A DNA stretch of 64,000 nucleotides from Puccinia triticina (Eukaryota > Basidiomycota > Pucciniomycetes > Pucciniales > Pucciniaceae), in NCBI RefSeq assembly GCF_026914185.1, contig NC_070559.1, forward strand, positions 1,178,001 to 1,242,000, in the 5' to 3' direction. Positions 48,730 to 57,900 of this stretch are shown piece after piece. Position numbers and translations under genes: made by a program. The notes beneath the pieces were generated by a model. It saw nothing but the letters and a program-made list of their open reading frames with translations, searched no databases and was not told the origin of the DNA. Each line of letters opens with the position of its first letter. Within the stretch, counting starts at the first letter, position 1.

Positions 48730-49300
48730 CCCCTATGTGCACATATCCCTTTTGTATGTATTCACCCCTTTCATAATGTGTACATACCCCTTTATGTGCA
48801 CATACCCCTTTCATTTGTGTGTATCCCTTTCATTTGTGTGTATCCCTTTCATGTGCGTGTATTCATTTCATGTGCATGTATCCCTCTCATGTATGTGTAT
48901 CCCTTTCATGTGCTTGTATCCCTTTCATGTGCATGTATCCCTTTCACAATGTGTACATACCCCTTTTATCATGCTTTCATGACCCTTTCATGTTTACAAG
49001 TCCCCTTTGAGTTTTTGACATCCTTTTCAACCCTTTCATCATCCAGGTTTACATACCCCTTCAATGTTTACATATCCCTTTCATGTGCAAATACCCCTTA
49101 CCGCACATACCCCTTTCATGCATACATACCCCTCTCATGCATATATACCTCTTTCATGAATACATACCCCTTTCATGAATACATACCCCTTTCATCATGT
49201 GTACATATCCCTTTTATGTGTTAATGCACCTTCTCCCATTCCCCTTTCATGTGTACATATTCATCTCATATGTACATATTGCTTTCATGTGTATGTACCC
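48730..49300 (+). repeat. Array of CCCTTTCATGTG-type units
   Basis: Roughly 18-bp units built on CCCTTTCATGTG and TACATACC, with many variants, about thirty in tandem. They lie just inside the left end of the 48538-51828 element. Frames such as 48778-49224 (repeating PFH, MYP, LSC) follow from the repetition and are not treated as genes. Confidence 0.85.
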
Positions 49301-49484
49301 TTTTTATGTTATTCTAGCTGGATACAATGGTACATGGAGTGTTTTCTAAAAGCAAATAAAAGGGTGCTCATGGGGATGCTCATCTGCAAGGTTAAATAGT
49401 TGTCTCAGCCTCCTGCATGAGCACTACAGCATGTTAAGCATTGAGATGCTGAACAAGGTGCACATTTATGGTCGTCACAGTTAA

Positions 49485-49530
49485 AATGCATAAGCTTATG
49501 CATGCATAAATCATGAAATCATGAAAAATA
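49485..49530. repeat. Arm of the TTATGCATGCATAA foldback family
   Basis: A short stretch with TTATGCATGCATAAATCATG followed by AAATCATGAAA closely resembles the arms at 6752-6808 and 6871-6930. Only one arm is visible here, so it is a remnant or a coincidentally kept core. Confidence 0.5.
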
Positions 49531-49622
49531 TTCCCCAAAAAGTTTATGAACTCCCCCAAATACGCCCTCTTTGCATAAGAAAACTTTCATATCGTGCATA
49601 AGTCTCCTAGAACCCACAGCCA

Positions 49623-50597
49623 TTGCCATCAACCTTGCAAACATCACCATCAACCTCGGAAACATCACCATCAACCTCGGAAACATCACCATCAACCTCG
49701 GAAACATCACCATCAACCTCAGAAACATCACCATCAACCTCGGAAACATCACCATCAACCTCGGAAACATCACCATCAACCTTGGAAACATCACCATCAA
49801 CCTCGGAAACATCACCATCAACCTCGGAAACATCACCATCAAACAGAAAACCATGTCTACCATTGAACCAACCCAGCAAACCCCTCAACAAACTCCAAAC
49901 AATCCAACTTGAGCTACTGCAGCTAACCAACCCGGTGAAACTCCTGCCCAACAAGGAACTCAAGTTGCTCCTTGCTCTTGGACTAACGACCGCAATTGAG
50001 ATGGGCTTTTGTCCCTTGACCTTGATGATCAATTATCCTTCAGCCATGCCCTTGAACAACTATGAACAAGGGGACAACAACGACAACCTAGCGCGTGCTC
50101 TCAACCTAGACCAGAACAGGGATCCCAATTGTCCCACTACCCCAGATCAATGGAGCAACTCTGAGCAAGGTGGAAACAATTCCCCGGTTAATACTCTTGG
50201 ACAGCCCTCTCCGGACTTCACCCAAGCATTGCCGGCCGCAGATAGACCCGAGCCCGAGGCCCTGGTGGCCACTGGCACTCAGACTCCAGCTCCCTCTCCA
50301 TCTGTTTGGGCGGCCTCAATGCAAGCTCTCGCCTCCCAACAACCCAACAATCAAGGTCAGCGACGAGTCAGCTACGAGAGGCGCCAGCTGGAACTCAATG
50401 TTCAGATCCGAGAACTGGAAATCCTGCGCGCTTGGGCAACTTTTGAGGCGGAGCAAGCATCCGGTGCAGCTTTTACACAAGCAAGGATGCTCCAGGACTT
50501 CATCCGATTGGGATTGACACCTGCCGAGGCTTGCAACATGACAGATGAAGTCCTTGGTGTAGTCGGATCGGGCCCGTTGGCTGACTCCAATGAATAG
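49623..50597 (+). CDS. Transposon-borne ORF with 7-residue TSPSTSE repeats
   Basis: An open frame of 325 codons inside the Harbinger-related element. The first part is about eleven copies of TSPSTSE, encoded by a 21-bp tandem repeat (about 49625-49850). A Gln/Asn/Pro-rich middle follows, then a charged C-terminal helix region (RRQLELNVQIRELEILRAWA, then LQDFIRLGLTPAEA) likely to form a coiled coil. The frame has no ATG until 50001, so the real start is either that codon or an unseen upstream exon. Harbinger elements usually carry a second DNA-binding protein; this could be its counterpart, but no Myb/SANT motif is visible. No known function is assigned. Confidence 0.5.
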   Translation: MPSTLQTSPSTSETSPSTSETSPSTSETSPSTSETSPSTSETSPSTSETSPSTLETSPSTSETSPSTSETSPSNRKPCLPLNQPSKPLNKLQTIQLELLQLTNPVKLLPNKELKLLLALGLTTAIEMGFCPLTLMINYPSAMPLNNYEQGDNNDNLARALNLDQNRDPNCPTTPDQWSNSEQGGNNSPVNTLGQPSPDFTQALPAADRPEPEALVATGTQTPAPSPSVWAASMQALASQQPNNQGQRRVSYERRQLELNVQIRELEILRAWATFEAEQASGAAFTQARMLQDFIRLGLTPAEACNMTDEVLGVVGSGPLADSNE

Positions 50598-50940
50598 CTT
50601 TGTTAACCCCCCCCCCTTTGGCCACAAGATCAAATCAATCCTCAAGAATCCCACAACTTTCTTCCTTGCTCTTGCTGCTTTCTTTTCCCATTTCTTCCAT
50701 GTTTTTTTCTCAATCACATGCCTGGAATCCGATTGATCAACATGTTCTTCTCTCAGTTATCATTGCTTGCTTGATAAAACCAACTACATTTGTTTCTTGT
50801 TTCTATGAAAAACATGGCCAGTGAAATGAAAAACATGGCTCGCTTGATATGAAATGAAAAACATGGTCATATCAAATAGTAATTGATTGAAAAGAAAAAA
50901 AGCTCTATAGAAGCTGGCAGAATCTCTGGAATAGCATATC

Positions 50941-51360
50941 TCAGCGAGCCACATCTTCTCCCAAAATCACACCCGAGTCGTCCTCTTCATCGTTGTCTGG
51001 GTCAAAGTTTTCAACTGGTTGGTTTAGCTCGTCCCATTCCACTTCACAGAGGTTGAGTAGATAGTTTTGCAATACCACACAGGCACAAATCCATATGTTC
51101 AGCCGTGTAGCGGTCTTCTTACCGAGAATCTGAATCAATAGTGACTTCAAGGATTGCCATCGATTCTTGAGCATGCCAATGGTATGCTCCACTATCACTT
51201 GGTTATGGCTTAGCTCAAAATTGAACCTCTACTTTTTGGGAGGCAGGGACCGACCAGGTGCGCGCTTGAAGGCAGGAATGAAAGTGTCTGTTGAGGTGTA
51301 AGCTGAATCCGCCAGTAAGTAATGAAGGGTGATCACCAATTTCCTCAGTTGAAAGGTGAC
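50941..51360 (-). pseudogene. Harbinger (DDE_4-type) transposase C-terminal remnant
   Basis: Minus translation gives YLLADSAYTSTDTFIPAFKR, an in-frame TAG shortly after, then FNFELSHNQVIVEHTIGMLK and NRWQSLKSLLIQILG. The first block holds the DSAY aspartate and the second the catalytic glutamate in VEHTIGMLKNRW, as in HARBI1-like nucleases. The C-terminus is acidic (DPDNDEEDDSG). The stop and the scrambled upstream part show it is dead in this copy. It lies inside the 48538-51828 element. Confidence 0.85.
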
Positions 51361-51828
51361 AGATCAACATTCAAATTGACAAGGAGGAGGTTTTTTGAGA
51401 GGATTTTCTTCATGATCAGGAGAATTGCCGTGATCAGAAGATTGAAGCTGAGCTGATGTGATGGGTTTGTTAGGATGGCCTTGATTTCTGTTCAGTGATT
51501 TTCATCTTCCAAAGGGATGCAAGGAGTGTTGTTTCCACACCCTCTAGGAGTTTCTGCCGGTCTGACTTGCAAGGCATGATCGGGGAGATGGCGCACTTAT
51601 GCAGAGGGGGGGGGTGCTCAATGTCAAACTGGTTGCATGAAATCATAAGTTCGGTAGCTCCCGCAAAAAAAAATTATGCATTATGATTTCATGCAATTTA
51701 ACATTGAATACCATAACTGAAGGTGCACCAGCATGGAATCTGAGTGCTTGACTCCAGCTAGAGATGAGGCTTGATTCAAGGTTGCTGCATCTCAACTGCA
51801 AACAGTTTCTAGAGTTTTTCTTGCAGTG

Positions 51829-51852
51829 CAAAACCTGCCAGACAGCTCTTTG
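51829..51852 (+). repeat. Right-hand remnant of the 41-bp satellite
   Basis: After the Harbinger-related element, just over half a satellite unit continues (CAAAACCTGCCAGACAGCTC) and then stops. This shows the element entered the last unit of the array, so the original right edge of the satellite is at about 51852. Two TTAGGG-like hexamers follow at 51852-51863, probably by chance. Confidence 0.85.
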
Positions 51853-52132
51853 TTAGGGTTAGGTAACTCTGGGGGCGGGGGGGGGGGGCGCAATGCGCCG
51901 TTGGAGCAGAAGGTAGAGATGGCCCCTGTGAACCCGGGTACCTGTTCGGGTGCGGGTACCCGCCAGCCTTTTTGCCAAAAATTGGACACCCGCACCCGCA
52001 GAGTGGGTCAGAGTGGGTACCTGCAGGTACCCGCACGGGTATCCGCAGGTACCCGCACGGGTATCCGCAGGTACCCGCCCCTCAAAATTGACCGGAAGGC
52101 ATTCCTTCCGGCCGGGAAGTTCGTGTTAGCCT

Positions 52133-52817
52133 AGGACCCAGGAAAGCTCCTATGGAACACAGTAACCAAAATGTATGATTTTTTTGTCAAAAACCAAAAA
52201 ACCTACACACCCCAGATGTATGAATGGTCATTTTGGCCGGTAAAGGTACTCACCTCAATTGTATGAATTTTTTCTGAGGGCAAGGGGGGTAGTAACCAAA
52301 AATGTATGAGAATCAGGGGCTCAAGCTAAGGTTGAAAGCCTTGTCTGTAATGATTTTTCAGTCTGAATCAAGTCTACAGTTCTAGGCTGGAGCGGTGCCA
52401 CACTCACCTACCCTCTGGCTGCGGCTCCAGTACCACTGCCACAAGTATATACAAAGTATATCAATCCACCACCCCCTGCGCCACCCAATCCATCCACAGG
52501 TTGCATCCCACTTTCTGCCCTTCTTATTAACCCTGCCCAAGTGACCCCATTCCCCCCCCTCAACAGTTACAGCAGTCTGGTTCCCAGTTTTTTTCCTTTC
52601 TTGCCCTCCCTCTCCACCCCCCCCCCCCCCCCCCCCCCCCCTTGGCAGCAGCATCAATGCTGCCCAAAAAAACGTAGGCACAAAATTTGTATGAATTTTT
52701 AGACCAAGCTCTGAACCTACACACAAAACGTGTATGAATGAGCTCCAAAAATGTATGAATTATTCAAAAATATGGGAATTTAGGTTACTGTGTTCCATAG
52801 GGGCTTTCCTGGGTCCT
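52133..52817. mobile_element. 685-bp TIR element nested in the hAT-like element
   Basis: Termini AGGACCCAGGAAAGCTCCTA and its near-perfect inverse continue for about 35 bp. The element is flanked by GTTAGCCT (52125-52132 and 52818-52825), an 8-bp target duplication. Inside are many ATGTATGA/AAATGTATG motifs and a run of about two dozen C at 52617-52640, a likely assembly weak point. Non-coding. Confidence 0.88.
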
Positions 52818-52831
52818 GTTAGCCTCTGCGA

Positions 52832-53207
52832 ACGGAAGGCATTCCTTCCGATCGAAGAGGTTGTGTAGCCTCTTTGATCGGAAGGACCCCCATCCAGCCG
52901 AGGAGGTTGAGTAACCTCTTCGACTGGAAGGACTCCTTTCGGCCGAGGAGGTTGTGTAACCTCTTCGACCGGAAGGCTTCCGACCGAAGAGGTTGTGTAG
53001 CCTCCTCGATCGGAAGGAACCCCTTCCGGCCGAGGAGGTTGGGTAACCTCTTCGACTGGAAGGACTCCTTCCGGCCGAGGAGGGTGTGTAACCTCTTTGA
53101 CCGGAAGGCATTCCTTCCGATCAAAGAGGTTACTCCTCGGCCCGAAGGGGTTCCTTCTGATCGAAGAGGCTACACAACCTCTTCGATCGGAAGGAATTCC
53201 TTTGGGT
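52832..53207. repeat. CCTTCCGG/CCGGAAGG palindromic motif array
   Basis: Alternating CCGGAAGG, CCTTCCGG, CGAAGAGGTT and AACCTCTTCG motifs in both orientations, about 35-45 bp apart. The sequence at 52090-52117 belongs to the same array and is separated from it by the nested 685-bp element. Frames on both strands are by-products. Confidence 0.85.
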
Positions 53208-53339
53208 CATGGACGGTGGCAGCCGCCCCATGGCCAAATAAGGGCGGGTACCCGCTAAGGATACCCGGGTACCCGCTGGATTTCTCCCAGAAACCCGACA
53301 TCCGCACCCGAACACGCACACGCTGGCGGGTACCCGCCG

Positions 53340-53440
53340 AACTTAACACAAGTCCCCTGCTGCGGGGCGCGCCAGCCAGTTGGCTGGCTGGTCGGTTCGC
53401 GAAGCGAACCTCCCCGCAGGGGAGACTTGCCCCTTAAGTC
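53340..53440. mobile_element. Foldback MITE, AACTTAAC family
   Basis: About 100 bp with inverted halves (AACTTAACACAAGTCCCC... and ...GGGGAGACTTGCCCCTTAAGT) around a GGCTGGCTGG centre. It resembles the 152-bp element at 42615. No target duplication is clear. Confidence 0.6.
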
Positions 53441-53448
53441 GACAACCT

Positions 53449-53900
53449 CGCGTGATGAGTTTCCCACCTTTTGGTGGGAGGAAACTTCATCCTCGAATCA
53501 CTCACTTGCCTCAAAACTTTGAGGATGTCTGAGCAGGGTTTATGGAAGAGCAGCATCTTCCTGTTCATCCAACCCAAACTCAGAACAAGTACATAAACTT
53601 GTGATTTTATAATGATTTTCATAAAATCATACTTCGAACTTTTTTTTGCTCGAACGAGCGGTTCGAGTACCCCGCGCACACCAAAACAAGTCCTCGGGAG
53701 CTGAAAACAGACAGTTTTCAAAAATCTTTATAAAATCAGTGAGGACCAGTACAACAGGATACATAACACCAAAAGAAAGACAAGAAGCAGGCCTTCATTG
53801 TCTTCTAAGGAAATTAGGTGGATAGGATCAAAGAAGCGGGTACAGGAGGAGGAAGTCAAAAAAGAGGGTTTTCCCGCGAAATCGAAAAACTCATCACGCG
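53449..53900. mobile_element. 452-bp element with CGCGTGATGAG termini
   Basis: Left CGCGTGATGAGTTT is matched by right AAACTCATCACGCG, a 14-bp perfect inverted repeat. It lies inside the composite hAT-like element. No target duplication was recognised, and no coding region. Confidence 0.6.
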
Positions 53901-54075
53901 GGAATCCCGACTTATAAAGGTATAGGCCTCCAATGGCGTGGACAGCTCCGCTGCTTGCTCCCGCTCCCGCCCGGAGGCCTAGTTAAGCTCGGGTACCCGC
54001 CGACCCTGGGCGGGTACCCGCCAGCGGATAGCAGGTACCCGCAACGGGTTCGTTGGGGCCATCCCTAGCAGAAGG

Positions 54076-54991
54076 CTGGACGCAAAGTGCTGTAAAAAAT
54101 GTGAATGTCAGCAGAACCATTTAAAAATCATGTCATTTGAAAGGAGAGATTCAGGTGGTTCCTTTGAGCTAACAATATTTGTGCCACACTCAAAATTATT
54201 AGTGTGAACTTCTCTCAGAGCTTATTCAAGGAGGGCAGCCATTCAAGCACCTTTTAGTGTGACTTACCTTGTCATTGCTATTTTCCCTTCCAAGCTTGTC
54301 ATTGCTGTTTTCCCTCCCAATCTCCTAGGGGAAGGATGAACTCACAAAGCAAGGCTCTGTCAGGAGGGACTTACACTGTATCTCCTCAAACTGGCACAGC
54401 AAGAATCTGACTTGAATTATTTTTTCAACAATCAATGCTCACATCTGGTGAGCAAGTTTTATCTTGTAGGGCTTGCACCCTACTCTGAGGGAAGACTCCA
54501 AAAAATGTGCACGCAATTTTCTCAGTGCCGCTGTCAAGTTAACCCTAAGATTGGAAGTGCAGTGGTTTAGTGAATTTTATGGACTTTCAGTGGGTGGCAG
54601 GATTTGTATGAACCACCTCAAATTCTATATGTGGTCAAAAGGGAAAATTCATGCCTGGAAGCCAAGCTATTTTATTCCAACCCATGATATGTAAGAGGGC
54701 AAGGAACTCATGTAGAGCTTCAGCAATTCTGCCCACCCAAACTGAGAATCTTGGCCCCGCAAAACGGGGTGATAGTGCGCAAGTCCCTCCTGCGGAGGGC
54801 TGTCGGAGGCTTGCTTCGCAAGACCAGACGCCCGCAGCAGGGACTTCGAGGACTTGACTCAAGCTTGTCCGGGGGTCCAAGAGGGGAGTCCGAATCCGGA
54901 CACGCGGGGTGGTGTGCGGATAGGCGGCAGTGATCAGCCGCTGGCGCGTCGATCGGAGTGGAAACCGGAAAAAAAGCCACCACCACCGACG
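54076..54991. other. Upstream of the condensin gene, with a MITE relic
   Basis: No gene is seen between the composite element and the condensin start. At about 54770-54865 there is a rearranged copy of the AACTTAAC foldback family (AAGTCCCTCCTGCGGAGGGC and GCTTGCTTCGCAAGACCAGA), ending about 125 bp before the start codon, so it is probably in the promoter or 5' leader. The final 100 bp are GC-rich. Confidence 0.55.
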
Positions 54992-57900
54992 ATGGCAGCC
55001 TGGACACTCGCAGGCGCACTCAACAGCAACCACGACGAAGACGAACAGCCCACGAACAACAACAACAACATCAGCATCAACAGTACGCAACCCAACTAGA
55101 ACTAACACTAAAACTCAAACGAGAAAAACTAACTCACAAACCCACAGACATCGTCGACAGCCTCACGCGCAACCCACACCACATCAGCCAGCCAGAGATA
55201 TTCCACTCATCCCTCAACATCCTCAGGTAAGCTCAGACCAAAAACCAGAAAGCACACCCAGAAACAACTGACAACCACAACCAAACAGAAACCCACTTTC
55301 CATCCCCACAGCCACCCTCCACTCGCTCCTCGACCTGCTGCCCTCCGCATTCGAAGCACTGCTCACAGCCACCCTGCGCGACGCCAACCCCGCCGACCAC
55401 ACCGCCTACAGCGCACACCGCCCACACCTCGAGCGCTTCGCCTTCCTGCTCCAGGCACTCGTCGAAGCCTGCGAGAAGCGCAGGACGACCGCCGAACCCA
55501 CCTCCAACAGACCCACCCAAAGGAAACAGCAACAGAACACCACCTTCGACTGGGCACCCCACATCCCCGACCTGCTCAACGCCCTCCTCAAGGCACTCGC
55601 ACTCAAGACCGAGTTCATCTGGCCCACCTCCCAGGACAGGGACGCGTTTATCGGGTACAACCACCACCACATCATCACTCATCCTACATACTGACCACCC
55701 TCCCACTCACCCCACAGCTGCTTCACCAAACCCGTCTACCAGATCCTCGAGATCAAGCCTTTCGCCGACAGCCTCCCCATCCGCATCCCCGCCTTCAAAA
55801 TCATCTGCACAGCCGCCAAGAGCCATGGCCAGATCTACAGTCAGTCACTCACTCAGACATAAAAAGAAACATCCAGTGCTGACTTCCCATCTCCACAGGC
55901 ACTCAGACCTCCATCCTCCAAAAACTCCAGTACTTCGACCATCTCTCCGAATACATGGCCGAGCTCACTCACCTGCTCGTCGAATCAAAGGACTTGCCCC
56001 AGCTAGCCGACGCCATCCTGCGCGAGATCAGCACCAAGACCTTCTCGGCCCAAGACAACAAAGGCCCCCGGAGCTTCTCGCGCTACCTCGTCAAGCTCAC
56101 CACCCTCGCCCCCCGTCTAGTCTTCCGCCAGATCGTCATCCTCCAGAAACACCTCGACAGCGAATCCTACGTCATGCGCATCTGCCTGCTCGAGATCTTT
56201 GGCAAGCTCATCCAGGCACTCAGCCAGGAGGAACAGCCCCACAACAACAACAACAACAACCCTGCAGACGATCACCCCGACAACCAGCTGGGCGGGGCCG
56301 CCGGAGGGAGAGATAAGGAGAATCAGTCCCAGGGCGTCAAGCTCGATGGCTTCTTCAACCTCCTCTTCGATCGCTTCTGCGACTCCAACACCTTCGTCAG
56401 GGTCAAGGTCGTCAACATCTTCGAGGACATCCTAAAGTATAACACACACACTCTCTCTCTTTAACCTGCATCACACACACGCACATATATTAATCATATT
56501 TATTCACAACAACAGGCTCTCTGTGCCCTTCCCCAAACATCGCTTACGGCTGGCCGCGATGGCGCTACGCTCATTGGAAGACAAGTCTTCGCAAGTCCGC
56601 AAACATTGCATGACAGTGCTCAGCAGACTGATCGAGACCCATCCTTACGGGGTCATGCATGGGGGCGAGCTGGAGATCGGCGAGTGGCAGGCCAGGTACG
56701 ACGAGATCGTCAAGGAGCTCAGCGTGCTCGATCTGCCGGCCAACAACGGCGTGGACGAGGAAGTGCGCAAGATCATGGAGGGCGACGGCGACGAGCAGCA
56801 GCAGCAGCAGCAGCAAGACGAAGATGAGGACGTGTCGATGTCTGACAGTAGCGAGAGACCCGCCAAGAAGAACAAGACCCCAAGGACGAGCCAAGCTGCT
56901 GCAGAGATGGACGTGGCGGCGGTCGACCAACAACAAGCGGCGCTCTCGACGTACGACTCGCAAGAGCTCATGAAGCTCCGGCTGACCAAGAAGTACTACG
57001 CAGATGCGATCCAGTTCATCCACATCCTCCACAACGCCGTGCCGGCCATCGAGAAGCTGCTGGCCTCCAAAGTGAAGGCCGAGGTGCTCGAGGCCATCCA
57101 CTTCTTCAAGACTGCCTGGACTTACAAGCTTCAAGGGGCCGAGGCCGGCGTGAAGAGGATGGTCCATCTCGTCTGGGCCGTCGAGAACGCCGCCGTCGAC
57201 GAGCCTCCCAACAAGGACAACAATGAGGGAGAGCCTGCCCCGCCCCCCATCAAGGACACCAAGGGCGTTCGCGCCGCCCTCATCGATTGTTATCAGGAAC
57301 TTTACTTCGCTCCCCTCGTCCGACAGCAGGGCGAAAGCGTGGCGGCGTACGCGACGCGCAACATTGCGCGGATTGCGCGCAACATGATCGAGTCCGTGCT
57401 CTCTTTTCCTTTTCCCACCTTCCTTACTTACTTATTTGGCTGTCTTACAGATTAACGTACCATGCAACACTAGCCGAACTTACGTCTTTAGAAGAACTGC
57501 TAGGTGTGATGATGGAGCGCGGATACGTGCACGAAGACGTGCTCGATAAGCTGTGGGAGGTCTATGCGACCTCCAAAGAGATCGCCCAACGCCAGCGCCG
57601 TGGCGCGGCGATCGTGCTCGGCATGCTCGCCGCTCCCAGGCCCTCCGTCGTTGCTGACCATCTCGATAAGCTCGTCGCAGTTGGCCTCGGAGCTATGGGA
57701 AAGGTGCGTTTTTTATCCGGCATGCTTGGGTCGCGTGCAGTGTTGATTGGGTGCGGCTTTGTGTGTGTGTGTGTGTGTGTGTGTCTATAGGGCGATCTGG
57801 TGCTTGCTAGGTATTCTTGTATTGCGCTTAGTCGGCTGGGAGGGAGTGCCAAGAAAGTGAAAGGTGAGTCTCAAAGGAGGGCTTTATACAGGATCTGAAG

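Larger units (their letters stand above)
48538..51828. mobile_element. Harbinger-related transposon inserted in the satellite
   Basis: A 3,291-bp element begins CACTGCAAGAAAAACTCTAG and ends with its reverse complement; the inverted repeat extends about 45 bp. It is flanked by CAA (48535-48537, 51829-51831), and joining the flanks restores a normal GGACACAAAACCTG unit. Inside are an 18-bp array, a plus-strand frame (49623-50597) and a broken DDE transposase on minus. Two genes of opposite strands fit Harbinger organisation, though CAA and the CACTG terminus are not the usual Harbinger signature. Confidence 0.8.
51914..54067. mobile_element. Composite hAT-like element with GGTACCCG arrays
   Basis: A 2,154-bp element starts TAGAGATGGCCCC and ends GGGGCCATCCCTA, with the exact 8-bp duplication GCAGAAGG (51906-51913, 54068-54075). 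GGTACCCG/CGGGTACC motifs cluster at both ends (51932-52080, 53240-53335, 53985-54045). Nested inside are at least three further inverted-repeat elements and a CCTTCCGG array, which explains its length. No transposase frame. TIR and target length indicate hAT. Confidence 0.88.

Noticed and set aside
51852..51863. Telomere-like TTAGGGTTAGG at the satellite edge
   Set aside because: Fewer than two full hexamers; too short to claim an interstitial telomere.
54958..55230. Condensin start in the frame beginning at 54958
   Set aside because: It starts with GTG and has no ATG. Splicing 55083-55147 (GTACGC donor, ACTAAC branch, CACAG acceptor) links the ATG at 54992 in frame.
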